In this document: positions 41,133-50,493 of the stretch, piece by piece
Layout of the letters: every line of letters begins with the position of its first letter
How positions within the stretch are numbered: position 1 is the stretch's first letter
From: Geobacter sp. UBA6151
GTDB lineage: Bacteria > Desulfobacterota > Desulfuromonadia > Geobacterales > Pseudopelobacteraceae
Direction: 5' to 3'
Length of the DNA stretch: 64,000 nucleotides
NCBI GenBank assembly: GCA_002423105.1
Contig: DIUT01000027.1
Span: 145,676 to 209,675 of the forward strand
The notes under the pieces: generated by a model
Database searches by the model: none
The model's input: the letters and a program-made list of their open reading frames with translations, nothing else
What the model was told of the DNA's origin: nothing
Made by a program: the position numbers and the translations under genes

Positions 41133-42664
41133 TGCTATCAACCGGTATCCAGACAGTTCCTCTGCTCATTGTCATCGGCATGTTTTCCCTGTTTATCCTG
41201 GCAGGTTTGGCAGGCAAACTGAACAAGACCCAGGAATACGGAATTTCGGGTAGCTATACCGGTTGGGTGGGTAACGGTGCTGCGATAGCAAGCAACTGGA
41301 TGAGCGCAGCAAGTATCCTGGGGCTTGCCGGCATCTTTTATCTGAAGGGATATTTCGCACTGGCCTTCGTTATCGGCTGGACCGGCGGTTATATCCTGCT
41401 GCTATTACTCATGGCCAATCAAATACGGCGTTTCGGCAAGTTTACGGCGCCTGATTTTGTCGGTTTCAGGTATGAATCAGAAACCGCCCGCACCATCGCC
41501 GCACTGATTTCGATTGTCATCTCGCTCATCTACTGTGTGGCGCAATATCGAGGTATAGCCCTGCTGGTTTCCTGGATTTTCGGTATTGACTACCGGTCAG
41601 CCCTGGTTATGGGAGCTATCATGGTTGTGGGGCTGATCATCATTTCCGGGGCTCTGGGCGTGGTCCGGAATCAGAAACTACAATATTTTGTCTTGATCAT
41701 AGCTTTCATTCTGCCGCTTATGTATTTGAATAAAGACCAGGGCTATTTCTGGCTGCTACCGCAGTTCGGCTACGGCGAGGCGGTAACCGATCTGCAGAGC
41801 CGGTTTGGTTACTTCTGGGCGGAACCATTTGCCACGGTCTCGCTGTACCACTGGTTTGCGCTCTGCTTCACGCTGATGTTCGGCACCTGCGGCCTGCCTC
41901 ACGTTCTTTCCCGCTTCTATCTTGCCCCACGCATGCGTGATGCCCGCTGGGGAGTCGTTTGGGGGCTCTTTTTCATTTCGCTCATCTACTGGTCTGCCCC
42001 GGCATATGGTGTACTGATCCGGCTTTTTGACGCACTGTCCGGCAACCCGTACAAAGCGGCTGATCCGGCAACCGCTGATCTGGTGATCCTCAACGCCGCT
42101 CTGCAGGGCGGACTTCCGGAATGGGTGGTGGGTCTGCTGGTTGCGGGTGGTATGGCTGCTGCATTTTATGCCGTCTCCGGGCTTTTGCAGAGCGGGTCTG
42201 CCGCCTTTGCTTACGACATCTATCCCCGTCTGCTGCACCCTTCTGCAACGGAAAACGACAAGCTGATGGTGGCCAAAGGCTTTTTCCTCATACTAGCAGG
42301 AATCGTGCTGTTACTCTCCCTAAACGAAGTGGGCATGATCGCGGAAATTGCCGCCGTGGCTTTCGCCCTGGCCGGCAACACTATTTTTCCGGCGTTCCTG
42401 TTGGGTATCTGGTGGAGCCGTACCAATGCCACCGGCGTTATCATCGGCATGGTACTGGGGGTATTTATCACGTTCAGCTCCCTGTTGCTGGGAGATCTGA
42501 TTCCGTTGCTCAAGTCCCTGTTTCCACTTACCTCATCAGCTTTTCTGGGAGCCCCGCTGGTTATCATAACCATGATCATCGTGTCGCGATTCACCTCCCC
42601 GCCATCGGAAGAGATCGTCAACTTCCTGATACGTGACGTCCATGACGCAGGGGACGCGTCGTGA
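41129..42664 (+). CDS. Solute:sodium symporter large subunit (SSS family, VC_2705-like)
   Basis: The 511-residue protein has about 13 membrane helices. Typical SSS elements are ISGSYTGWVGNGAAIASNWMSAAS at the N-terminal side and GGMAAAFYAVSGLLQSGSAAFAYDI with the Na2-site Ser residues. Members with a DUF4212 partner are thought to carry small carboxylates such as acetate; the substrate here is not established. ATG overlap with the small subunit gene. The transporter half of the gene at the left edge belongs to the same broad family. Confidence 0.88.
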   Translation: MMLSTGIQTVPLLIVIGMFSLFILAGLAGKLNKTQEYGISGSYTGWVGNGAAIASNWMSAASILGLAGIFYLKGYFALAFVIGWTGGYILLLLLMANQIRRFGKFTAPDFVGFRYESETARTIAALISIVISLIYCVAQYRGIALLVSWIFGIDYRSALVMGAIMVVGLIIISGALGVVRNQKLQYFVLIIAFILPLMYLNKDQGYFWLLPQFGYGEAVTDLQSRFGYFWAEPFATVSLYHWFALCFTLMFGTCGLPHVLSRFYLAPRMRDARWGVVWGLFFISLIYWSAPAYGVLIRLFDALSGNPYKAADPATADLVILNAALQGGLPEWVVGLLVAGGMAAAFYAVSGLLQSGSAAFAYDIYPRLLHPSATENDKLMVAKGFFLILAGIVLLLSLNEVGMIAEIAAVAFALAGNTIFPAFLLGIWWSRTNATGVIIGMVLGVFITFSSLLLGDLIPLLKSLFPLTSSAFLGAPLVIITMIIVSRFTSPPSEEIVNFLIRDVHDAGDAS

Positions 42665-42707
42665 CCTTCCAGTTCACAACGACTCAATACAGCAAGGAAT
42701 CCACGGC

Positions 42708-43646
42708 GTGAAAGTCTGGCCGAAGATTTCACTGTCAAGCGGGTCACTCTTCACCCTGCCGCTCCAGCGTGCCTTTGAATTGGCTGTTGCATCAGGGTTT
42801 GACGGTGTTGAGTTGATCATCAACCAGGATTTTCAACGGGTCAATCCGGTAAAAGTAGTTCGTTCGCTCCAGGAAATAGCACCGATAAACTCCATCCACG
42901 CACCGTTCATGCCGCTGGATGGCTGGGGTGGTCCCATGGAGTCGCTCCAGTTAAGCATCAACTTGGCTGCTGAAACCGGCATTCCGTTGGTAAACTTCCA
43001 TCCTCCCTCGTGGATGGGGCTTGAGATCGGCTTCTGGCGCTGGCTCTATAAGGTCCAGGATTTTCAGAAGGAGGTTGGTCTGGATAGTCAGGTGCTGGTA
43101 ACCATTGAAAACATGCCCTGGGTGGGACCATTCGGCATGAACCCCAATATCCTGTCCTCAACCCAGGATATGATCCGCTTCATCAATGATCACAATCTGT
43201 ACCTAACCTTCGATACCACTCATATGGGATCCGGAAAAGCCAATTTCATTGATGATTTCTACCAGTTTTACAACTCAGGAAGAATACGCAACATACATTT
43301 CTCCGACTACGGCTATGGCAAGGAGCATCTGGTCCCGGGACAGGGATATCTGCCAATCACCCGTTTTCTGAATCATCTGCAACAGACTGACTACCATGGC
43401 TGCATTACTTTGGAAATGAACCCTCACGAATTTCCAAAAAATGAGCAGCTTATTTTACGGGGGTTGAAGGAGTTACAGGTACATGCAAGGGTTGAAACCG
43501 GCCAGTTGCCACCGAAGGCGATGCTTGCCTTTGAGCGGTTACCCGAAATGGCTGAAATCAAAAACGAGGAATTACAGAGGATTAACAATCATTCAACCGA
43601 AGCGGCTGGGCAGCAGGAATCAACCGGACCGCTGCCCAACCGCTGA
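42708..43646 (+). CDS. TIM-barrel sugar-phosphate isomerase/epimerase-like protein
   Basis: The 312-residue protein (GTG 42708, with AAGGA nine nt upstream) resembles the AP endonuclease 2/xylose isomerase-like TIM-barrel fold: GFDGVELIINQDF, NSIHAPFMPLDGWG, LVNFHPPSW, TIENMPW, LTFDTTHMGSG, NIHFSDYGYGKEHLVPGQG and CITLEMNP hold the His, Glu and Asp metal ligands. It follows the symporter by 43 bp and may act on its substrate, but no reaction can be assigned. Confidence 0.8.
   Translation: MKVWPKISLSSGSLFTLPLQRAFELAVASGFDGVELIINQDFQRVNPVKVVRSLQEIAPINSIHAPFMPLDGWGGPMESLQLSINLAAETGIPLVNFHPPSWMGLEIGFWRWLYKVQDFQKEVGLDSQVLVTIENMPWVGPFGMNPNILSSTQDMIRFINDHNLYLTFDTTHMGSGKANFIDDFYQFYNSGRIRNIHFSDYGYGKEHLVPGQGYLPITRFLNHLQQTDYHGCITLEMNPHEFPKNEQLILRGLKELQVHARVETGQLPPKAMLAFERLPEMAEIKNEELQRINNHSTEAAGQQESTGPLPNR
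43602..43643. terminator. Hairpin terminator spanning the end of the TIM-barrel gene
   Basis: GCGGCTGGGCAGC (43602-43614) and GCTGCCCAACCGC (43631-43643) form a 13-bp stem with one mispair or G:U and a 16-nt loop; the stem ends directly before the TGA stop and is followed by a T-rich tract (CATTTTCTTT). The last coding residues are thus part of the terminator. Confidence 0.65.
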
Positions 43647-43680
43647 CGTTCATTTTCTTTACGCAGCAGGCATCAGTCTG

Positions 43681-44928
43681 CTATTTCAAACACCCGGCAT
43701 ACAACGGAAACCGTTGCATCATTTCATGCACCCGCAGTTTTATTGCAGCAAGCGCTTCATCATTGCCGATGTTGGCAATGGCATCGGCCACAAATCCCGC
43801 AACCAGTTCCATTTCCGCTTCCTTCAGTCCATGGGTTGTACAGGCAGGGGTACCGATCCGGATACCTGAAGTCACAAAAGGAGAACGGGTTTCAAACGGC
43901 ACGGTGTTTTTATTGACCGTAATACCAGCCTTGTCCAGCGCCTCTTCCGCAGCCTTGCCGGTAATCTCGGTACCGGTGAAGTTGATCAGCATCAGGTGAT
44001 TGTCCGTTCCACCGGAGGTCAGCTTGAATCCTCTCGCCATCAGGGCCTCCGAAAGCACCTTGGCGTTTTTCACAATTTGCTGTTGGTAGGTCTTGAACTG
44101 CGGTTGCAGCGCTTCTTTGAAAGCAACTGCTTTTGCAGCGATCACATGCATCAATGGCCCCCCCTGAATACCGGGGAATATCTGGGAGTTAACAGTCTTG
44201 GCAAACTCTTCCCGGCAGAGGATCATCCCGCCCCGTGGGCCACGCAATGTCTTGTGCGTCGTTGTTGTCACAAACTCGGCATAGGGAACCGGGCTGGGAT
44301 GCACCCCGGCAGCCACCAGGCCGGCAATATGGGCCATATCCACCATCACCACTGCCCCCACCTTGTCGGCAATGGCCCGGAACGCCGGAAAGTCGATGGT
44401 GCGGGGATAGGCGCTGGCGCCGACCACAATCATCTTTGGCCGATGTTCCTCAGCCAGACGCTCCACTTCAGCATAATCAATCGTCTCGGTATCGGGTGTA
44501 ACACCATAGGGCACGACTTTGTAAAAACGCCCGGAAAAGTTAACGGGACTACCATGGGTAAGATGCCCGCCATGGGAAAGGTTCATGCCCAGAATCGTGT
44601 CGCCGGGCTGGCAGACCGCGTTGTAAACCGCCATATTGGCCTGGGAGCCGGAATGGGGCTGCACATTGGCGTGATCAGCCCCGAAGAGCTGTTTTGCCCG
44701 GTCAATGGCCAGTTGTTCAGCCACATCCACATGGTGGCAGCCACCATAGTATCGCTTGCCCGGATACCCTTCGGCATACTTGTTGGTCATTACGGAACCC
44801 TGGGCCTCCAGTACCGCCTCGGAAACAAAGTTCTCGGAGGCAATCAGCTCAAGGCTGTATTCCTGACGCTCGGTTTCATGACGGATCGCTTCGGCTATTT
44901 CCGGATCAAATGTGGTAAGTACCGACAT
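43681..44928 (-). CDS. glyA: Serine hydroxymethyltransferase
   Basis: A 415-residue PLP enzyme that interconverts serine and glycine and charges tetrahydrofolate. The PLP lysine is Lys226 in TTTTHKTLRGPRGG; EGYPGKRYYGG and PHSGSQAN are conserved. ATG 44928 has AAGGAG six nt upstream, which decides against the ATG at 44949. A terminator separates it from rpiB upstream, so it probably has its own promoter. Confidence 0.97.
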   Translation of the reverse strand: MSVLTTFDPEIAEAIRHETERQEYSLELIASENFVSEAVLEAQGSVMTNKYAEGYPGKRYYGGCHHVDVAEQLAIDRAKQLFGADHANVQPHSGSQANMAVYNAVCQPGDTILGMNLSHGGHLTHGSPVNFSGRFYKVVPYGVTPDTETIDYAEVERLAEEHRPKMIVVGASAYPRTIDFPAFRAIADKVGAVVMVDMAHIAGLVAAGVHPSPVPYAEFVTTTTHKTLRGPRGGMILCREEFAKTVNSQIFPGIQGGPLMHVIAAKAVAFKEALQPQFKTYQQQIVKNAKVLSEALMARGFKLTSGGTDNHLMLINFTGTEITGKAAEEALDKAGITVNKNTVPFETRSPFVTSGIRIGTPACTTHGLKEAEMELVAGFVADAIANIGNDEALAAIKLRVHEMMQRFPLYAGCLK

Positions 44929-44987
44929 CACACACTCCTTTTGTTGCAAAAGATAAACTGGCTTCGCGTAAACTTCCAGTAAAACAC

Positions 44988-45017
44988 AAAGCGGGACTCA
45001 TCGCAAAGTCCCGCTTT
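44988..45017 (-). terminator. Terminator between rpiB and glyA
   Basis: A perfect 11-bp stem (AAAGCGGGACT at 44988-44998 with AGTCCCGCTTT at 45007-45017) and an 8-nt loop. On the minus strand it is followed by TTTGTGTTTT. It ends the fab-rpiB transcript. Confidence 0.85.
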
Positions 45018-45039
45018 ATCATACAAATGCAGCTGACGA

Positions 45040-45489
45040 TTATTGACAGCTCGTTTTTTCCAGTGCGGTTATCTTGTCCAGGCGACGCTGATGGCGATCC
45101 CCTTCAAAGGAAGCGTCCAGCCAGGCTTCAACACAGGCCATGGCTGTCGCAGTATTCAGAATACGCCCACCAAGGGCCAGAATGTTGGCATTGTTGTGTT
45201 CTTTTGCCAGCCTGGCCATCTCAGGCGACGTTACCAGGGCGGCCCTGATTCCCGGAATCTTGTTGGCGGCAATGGAGATACCGATACCGGTGCCACACAG
45301 TACGATCCCGGCATCTGCTTCACCACAAGTCACTGACTTGGCAACTTTCTCGCCGAAGTCAGGGTAGTCCACCGATTCTTCGGAAGAGGCACCCATATCA
45401 GCTACCTCCACACCCCGTTTTTGCAGAAACGGGATCAGAGCTTGCTTGAGGCTGAAACCGCCATGATCACTTCCTATTGTTATCTTCAT
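45040..45489 (-). CDS. rpiB: Ribose-5-phosphate isomerase B
   Basis: A 149-residue isomerase of the pentose phosphate pathway (ribose-5-P to ribulose-5-P). IGSDHGGFSLK at the N terminus and the active-site Cys65 in LCGTGIGISIAANK are present. Two bp behind fabF, so it is in the fab operon. Confidence 0.95.
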   Translation of the reverse strand: MKITIGSDHGGFSLKQALIPFLQKRGVEVADMGASSEESVDYPDFGEKVAKSVTCGEADAGIVLCGTGIGISIAANKIPGIRAALVTSPEMARLAKEHNNANILALGGRILNTATAMACVEAWLDASFEGDRHQRRLDKITALEKTSCQ

Positions 45490-45491
45490 GG

Positions 45492-46727
45492 TCAGATCTT
45501 CCTGAACAACAGCGTCGCGTTCGTACCGCCAAATCCCAGCGAGTTGCTCATGGCGTAACGGATTTCTGCCGTACGGGCAGTATTCGGAACGTAGTCCAGA
45601 TCACACTCAGGATCCGGCTCCTCATAGTTGATGGTGGGCGGCACAACTCCCTGATCCATGGCCATGCAGCAGTACACTGCTTCAATTCCGCCGGCAGCGC
45701 CAAGCAGGTGGCCGGTCATGGATTTGGTGGAGGAAACCATCAGTTTATAGGCATGGTCCCCAAACACCGACTTGATTGCCAGGGACTCATTCAGGTCATT
45801 AAATGGCGTCGAGGTACCATGGGCATTAATATAGTCCACCTGCTCCGGATCCACTCCGGCATTGTTCAATGCCATCTTCATGCACCGGGCAGCCCCCTCG
45901 CCTCCCGCCGCAGGGGCGGTCATATGGTAGGCATCGCCGGTAAGTCCATACCCTGCAATTTCAGCATAAATCTTTGCGCCACGGGCTTTGGCAGCCTCAT
46001 ATTCTTCCAAAATCACGATGCCGGCACCTTCACCCATGACAAAACCGTCACGGTTTTTATCAAAGGGACGGGAAGCACGTTGCGGCTCATCATTTCTGCT
46101 ATCGGACAGCGCCTTCATCACCGAAAAACCGCCAACTCCCAGAGGCGTGATTGTCGACTCGGTGCCGCCTGCAATCATGGCGTCCGCATCACCACGAGCG
46201 ATGATGTGATAGGCGTCACCAATGGAGTGGGTACCGGTTGCACAGGCTGATACGGAGGAAATATTGGGACCTTTGGCGCCATATTTGATGGAGATATGGC
46301 CGGGGGCGAGGTTGATGATCAGCATCGGTATGAAGAAAGGGGTAATCTTCTTGTAGCCTCCTTCCATCAAAGCCGAATGATATTTCTCAATGGTCGGCAA
46401 ACCGCCAAGACCGGCTCCCACCAGAACACCGACCCGCTCGGCATTTTCTTCGGTGATTTTGAATCCGGAATCTTCCATGGCAAACTGGGCTGCCGCCAAT
46501 GAATACTGAATAAAGAGATCCATTTTCTTGATCTCTTTTTTGTCAATAAACTGCTCCGGGTCAAAATCCAGAACTTCTCCGGCTATTTTGACCGGCATGC
46601 CGCTGGCGTCAAACCTGCTGATCAGACCAATACCGGAACGGCCGCTGACCAGCGCATCCCAGTTCTTACTGTTTCCTGTACCAAGCGGAGAAACAACCCC
46701 TACTCCGGTAACGACAACTCTTCTCAT
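45492..46727 (-). CDS. fabF: 3-oxoacyl-[acyl-carrier-protein] synthase II
   Basis: A 411-residue condensing enzyme. The Cys-His-His triad is Cys162 (SVSACATGTHSIG), His303 (NAHGTSTPFND) and His340 (KSMTGHLLGAAGG), which assigns it to FabF/FabB rather than FabH. It extends acyl-ACP with malonyl-ACP. GGAG lies 7 nt upstream of the ATG. Follows acpP as in many bacteria. Confidence 0.97.
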   Translation of the reverse strand: MRRVVVTGVGVVSPLGTGNSKNWDALVSGRSGIGLISRFDASGMPVKIAGEVLDFDPEQFIDKKEIKKMDLFIQYSLAAAQFAMEDSGFKITEENAERVGVLVGAGLGGLPTIEKYHSALMEGGYKKITPFFIPMLIINLAPGHISIKYGAKGPNISSVSACATGTHSIGDAYHIIARGDADAMIAGGTESTITPLGVGGFSVMKALSDSRNDEPQRASRPFDKNRDGFVMGEGAGIVILEEYEAAKARGAKIYAEIAGYGLTGDAYHMTAPAAGGEGAARCMKMALNNAGVDPEQVDYINAHGTSTPFNDLNESLAIKSVFGDHAYKLMVSSTKSMTGHLLGAAGGIEAVYCCMAMDQGVVPPTINYEEPDPECDLDYVPNTARTAEIRYAMSNSLGFGGTNATLLFRKI

Positions 46728-46816
46728 GCTCGCACTCCATTTCAGGTGAATGCCGGGAAAAGGAAAAGAGGGGACCTCTCCCCCCTTTTCACATCATCCG
46801 ATAATCATCATCGCTC

Positions 46817-47050
46817 TTAGGTATGCTCAGTGATGTAATCAACGGCATCCTGTACGGTCTGGATTTTCTCGGCATCTTCATCGGGAATTTCAATGTCGAA
46901 CTCTTCTTCCAGAGCCATGACCAACTCGACGGTATCCAAGGAGTCGGCGCCAAGGTCATCCATGAACGAAGATTCGTTGTTGACCTTATCCTCATCGACA
47001 CCCAGCTGCTCGGCAACAATCTCTTTTACCTTTTTTGCTACATCGGACAT
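46817..47050 (-). CDS. acpP: Acyl carrier protein
   Basis: The 77-residue acidic carrier has the DSL motif with phosphopantetheine site Ser37. The start is ATG 47050 with GGAGGT upstream; the frame extends further upstream but that part is not ACP-like. Carries intermediates for the surrounding fab enzymes. Confidence 0.97.
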   Translation of the reverse strand: MSDVAKKVKEIVAEQLGVDEDKVNNESSFMDDLGADSLDTVELVMALEEEFDIEIPDEDAEKIQTVQDAVDYITEHT

Positions 47051-47186
47051 CTTACACCTCCGTGTGTTATAAACCGTTACAGGTTTTGTGTTCGCAAAGC
47101 GTTTCTGCTTCTTAGCAAACCGCGGCGACAATTGTCAAAGCAAATTTTCGAGCACGGAAGCAGAAAACGCACCAGTTAAAAACGGA

Positions 47187-47924
47187 CTACATATACATGC
47201 CGCCATTGACCGCCAGCACATGGCCGGTGATATACCCCGATGCCTCGGAAGCCAGAAACACTACGGCATTGGCAATATCATCCGCAGAACCAAGCCGCTC
47301 CAGCGGTATCTGGGAAGTCAACTCTTCGCGGACCTTCTCCGACAGGGCGTCAGTCATGGCCGTGGCAATAAATCCGGGGGCAACGGCATTCACCGTAATA
47401 TTGCGCTTTGCCAGTTCCCGGGCGTTTGACTTGGTCAGACCGATCAGACCGGCCTTGCTGGCACAATAGTTGGCCTGTCCGGCATTGCCCATCTGACCGA
47501 CTATGGAAGCGATATTGATGATCCGGCCATAGCGTTGCTTGCTCATCACCTTGAAAGCAGCGCGGGTGCAGAGGAAAGCTCCTTTAAGATTGACATTCAA
47601 CACGGCATCCCAATCCTCGTCCTTCATCCGCATCAAAAGACCGTCACGAGTAATCCCGGCGTTATTGACCAGGATATCCACGCGGCCAAAAGCTTCCATC
47701 GCAGCGTCAATCATCCGCTCCGTATCCGCCGGAACGGTTACGTTGCCAACCACAGCCAATGCTTTGGCACCGCTAGCCTGAAGCTCTGCAACAACGGCTT
47801 CGGTTGCGGCCTGATCCATATCAACGGCAACAATAATGGAACCCTGGGCAGCCAGCGCCAGTGCGATACTTCTGCCAATCCCCCTCGATGCGCCGGTAAT
47901 GACGGCGACTTTTTCCTTGGGCAT
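47187..47924 (-). CDS. fabG: 3-oxoacyl-[acyl-carrier-protein] reductase
   Basis: A 245-residue SDR: TGASRGIG at 10-17, NNAG at 87-90, catalytic Ser140, Tyr153 and Lys157. It reduces 3-oxoacyl-ACP with NADPH. ATG 47924 is preferred to 47930 because AAGGA would otherwise touch the start codon. Between fabZ and acpP in the operon. Confidence 0.96.
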   Translation of the reverse strand: MPKEKVAVITGASRGIGRSIALALAAQGSIIVAVDMDQAATEAVVAELQASGAKALAVVGNVTVPADTERMIDAAMEAFGRVDILVNNAGITRDGLLMRMKDEDWDAVLNVNLKGAFLCTRAAFKVMSKQRYGRIINIASIVGQMGNAGQANYCASKAGLIGLTKSNARELAKRNITVNAVAPGFIATAMTDALSEKVREELTSQIPLERLGSADDIANAVVFLASEASGYITGHVLAVNGGMYM

Positions 47925-47943
47925 GGTCATTCCTTTCTGATCA

Positions 47944-48381
47944 TCAATTATTTCGTTCGGCAAAGGTCGCTTTCAACTCCGCTTCCGTCACCAGTTTTCC
48001 ATCCACAAACGCTTTGGCGCTAAAAACCCAGATTCCCCGTTTGCAACCGGTTGCCTCTATTTCAAAGCGTATTTGATCACCCGGCACCACCGGTTTTCTG
48101 AATTTTGCGTTGTCGATGCCGACAAAGTAGGTCACCTTGTCACGCACACTCTCATCAGACTGATAAGCCAGGATACCGGCTACTTGCGCCATGGCTTCGA
48201 TAATCAGTACCCCCGGCATGACCGGGTGACCTGGAAAATGCCCCGGAAAAAACGGTTCGTTGACGCTGACGTTCTTCAGCCCCACAATACGCTTCCCCGT
48301 TTCGATCTCAAGAATGCGGTCAACCAGCAGAAACGGATGACGATGGGGAAGAATCTTCATGATCTGATTGATGTCAAGCAT
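47944..48381 (-). CDS. fabZ: 3-hydroxyacyl-[acyl-carrier-protein] dehydratase
   Basis: A 145-residue hot-dog enzyme with HRHPFLLVDRI and the active-site block PGHFPGHPVMPG (His48, Glu62 following in IIEAMAQ). It makes trans-2-enoyl-ACP. ATG 48381 has AAGGAG six nt upstream. Its location between fabD and fabG is less usual than the lpxD-fabZ-lpxA context. Confidence 0.96.
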   Translation of the reverse strand: MLDINQIMKILPHRHPFLLVDRILEIETGKRIVGLKNVSVNEPFFPGHFPGHPVMPGVLIIEAMAQVAGILAYQSDESVRDKVTYFVGIDNAKFRKPVVPGDQIRFEIEATGCKRGIWVFSAKAFVDGKLVTEAELKATFAERNN

Positions 48382-48422
48382 GAGCAACTCCTTTGTTGGT
48401 GCGCAGAGATAAACGTCCTCAA

Positions 48423-49352
48423 CTAACCTGCCGTAACCGCCTGCAAGGTGGCTGCATCTTCCACCGAAACGGTGGAAACTTCTTTCGAAATACGTTTCAT
48501 CAGACCGGAAAGCACCTTGCCGGGACCGATTTCCACACAGCGGGAGACCTCCAGACGGACCATCTCCTGCATCGACTGCTCCCAGCGTACCGGAGCGCAG
48601 ACCTGGGCAACCAGCAAACCGCGCACCCGTCCGGCATCCTGATTGGCAACCGCCTCAACATTGGTTATCACCGGAACGGACAACTGCTGTACAGCAACAC
48701 CATCCAGTACCGATGCCAGACGGTCAGCGGCGGGCTGCATCAGAGAGCAATGGAATGGCGCGCTGACCGGCAACAGCATCGACTTACGGTAACCTTTGCC
48801 TTTGGCAATCTCAATGGCACGGTTCACGGCGCTTGCATGGCCGGCAATAACGATTTGGCCAGGAGAGTTGAAGTTGGCCGGGGCAACAACCTCACCCTGG
48901 GCCGCTTCTCTACAGATGGCAACAAGTTCGTCAGCCTCTATGGAAAGCATGGCAGCCATCGCCCCAACCCCCACCGGCACCGCCTCCTGCATGAAGGTAC
49001 CGCGGGCGCGGACCGTACGCACGGCATCCGCCAGAGACAAAGCGCCACCGCAGACAAGGGCGGAATATTCACCCAGGGAATGCCCTGCCAGATAATCTGC
49101 CGCAAGGTCAGTTTCTTCCTTAAGCACCCGCAGCACGGCAATACTGGCGGTCAATATGGCAGGTTGGGTATTGAAGGTCAGCTTCAAATCAGCTTCCGGG
49201 CCATTAAAACACAAGTCGGACAGCTTGAACCCCAGAGCGTCGTCAGCCTCTTCAAAGGTCTGCCGGGCCACGGCAAAGGCTGCCGCAAGTTCCTTGCCCA
49301 TACCGGCATACTGGGACCCCTGACCTGGAAACAGAAAAGCGGTTTTACTCAT
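48423..49352 (-). CDS. fabD: Malonyl-CoA:ACP transacylase
   Basis: A 309-residue transferase with FPGQGSQ at 8-14 and GHSLGEY carrying nucleophile Ser92; FHCSLM contains the catalytic His. It loads malonate onto AcpP. ATG 49352 with GGGAG eight nt upstream; a longer frame to 49406 lacks a ribosome site. 81 bp separate it from plsX, the place where fabH normally lies. Confidence 0.96.
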   Translation of the reverse strand: MSKTAFLFPGQGSQYAGMGKELAAAFAVARQTFEEADDALGFKLSDLCFNGPEADLKLTFNTQPAILTASIAVLRVLKEETDLAADYLAGHSLGEYSALVCGGALSLADAVRTVRARGTFMQEAVPVGVGAMAAMLSIEADELVAICREAAQGEVVAPANFNSPGQIVIAGHASAVNRAIEIAKGKGYRKSMLLPVSAPFHCSLMQPAADRLASVLDGVAVQQLSVPVITNVEAVANQDAGRVRGLLVAQVCAPVRWEQSMQEMVRLEVSRCVEIGPGKVLSGLMKRISKEVSTVSVEDAATLQAVTAG

Positions 49353-49433
49353 AGTTTCGACTCCCTGATTAGTAGCCATACCATGCACATATATGTATGC
49401 AAACAATTACTGAGAAAGGGAATTTTGACAGGG

Positions 49434-50474
49434 TTACGATGAAGCTGCTTGGGCTCCGTTGCCGGAACGGTTGAAAAGCGCACCGTAATTTTCGGAAAGT
49501 GTTTCGGCAATGCGCTGGGTCACACCGCTGGTGGCATATTCGTGGGCAAAACGGATGGCATTTTTGATGGCCTTGGCGTTTGAACCTCCGTGGCAGATCA
49601 TGCCCACGCCGTTAATGCCGATCAGGGGCGCTCCTCCATATTCAGCATAATCGACCGTCTTCTTGAAACGGTTGAAGGCGCCACGCATGAACAGGTAGCC
49701 CATCTTGGCCACCATATCCCCCATGATTTCCCGCTTGAGCATGGTACCGGTGGCCTCTGCCAAGCCCTCGGACAGCTTGAGCACCACATTGCCCACAAAA
49801 CCGTCGCAGACCACCACCTCCACCGTCCCCTTGAAGATATCCCTGCCTTCAACATATCCGGCATAGTTCAAAGATGTGTTACGCAGAATGGCGTTGGTTT
49901 CCCTGGTCAGATCATTGCCCTTGGAATCCTCTTCTCCGTTTGAAAGCAGGCCGATGCTGGGATTCTCAATCCCCATGGCATACTTGGCGTACACCTGGCC
50001 CATGATGGCGAACTGTGCCAGATGGGTTGGCTTGCAATCCACATTGCCCCCCACATCCAGTACCAGGGTCTTACCTTTCAAGGTGGGGAAAACCTGTGCA
50101 ATGGCAGGACGCTCAATGCCGCTGATCCGCTTCAGCACAAACATTCCCGCAGCCATGGTGGCTCCGGAGTTTCCGGCGCTCACAGCGGCGCAGGCCTTGC
50201 CTTCGCTCACCAGATCAAAAGCAAGGCGCACCGATGAGTTACGCTTTCTGCGCACCGCATCGGAGGCGGAATCGTGCATCCCCACCACTTCACTGGCATG
50301 GTGAATGGTAATATCCACATCCCCGGTAGGATGCTTGGCCAGTTCCTGGCGGAGGCGCAACTCATCTCCAACCAGGGTGACGGCAATGCCGAATTCGCGG
50401 GAAGCAGCAATAGCCCCTTCAACCTCTATGGCCGGGGCATTGTCTCCTCCCATTGCATCAACAGCGACTCTCAT
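49434..50474 (-). CDS. plsX: Phosphate acyltransferase PlsX
   Basis: A 346-residue enzyme making acyl-phosphate from acyl-ACP for phospholipid synthesis. MRVAVDAMGGDNAP at the start and SAGNSGATMA are family hallmarks. ATG 50474 fits the family N terminus although the ribosome site is weak; a TTG at 50519 would overlap rpmF. Lies 19 bp after rpmF, the classical rpmF-plsX-fab order. Confidence 0.95.
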   Translation of the reverse strand: MRVAVDAMGGDNAPAIEVEGAIAASREFGIAVTLVGDELRLRQELAKHPTGDVDITIHHASEVVGMHDSASDAVRRKRNSSVRLAFDLVSEGKACAAVSAGNSGATMAAGMFVLKRISGIERPAIAQVFPTLKGKTLVLDVGGNVDCKPTHLAQFAIMGQVYAKYAMGIENPSIGLLSNGEEDSKGNDLTRETNAILRNTSLNYAGYVEGRDIFKGTVEVVVCDGFVGNVVLKLSEGLAEATGTMLKREIMGDMVAKMGYLFMRGAFNRFKKTVDYAEYGGAPLIGINGVGMICHGGSNAKAIKNAIRFAHEYATSGVTQRIAETLSENYGALFNRSGNGAQAASS

Positions 50475-50493
50475 TGAGCGAAACTGGGAATCA

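Noticed and set aside
43996..44982. 328-codon open frame antisense to glyA
   Set aside because: GlyA is unmistakable on the minus strand with its PLP lysine; the opposite frame has no recognisable domain or ribosome site.
48393..49442. 349-codon open frame antisense to fabD
   Set aside because: FabD has all catalytic residues on the minus strand; the opposite frame is rich in His/Gln/Arg and looks like a shadow.
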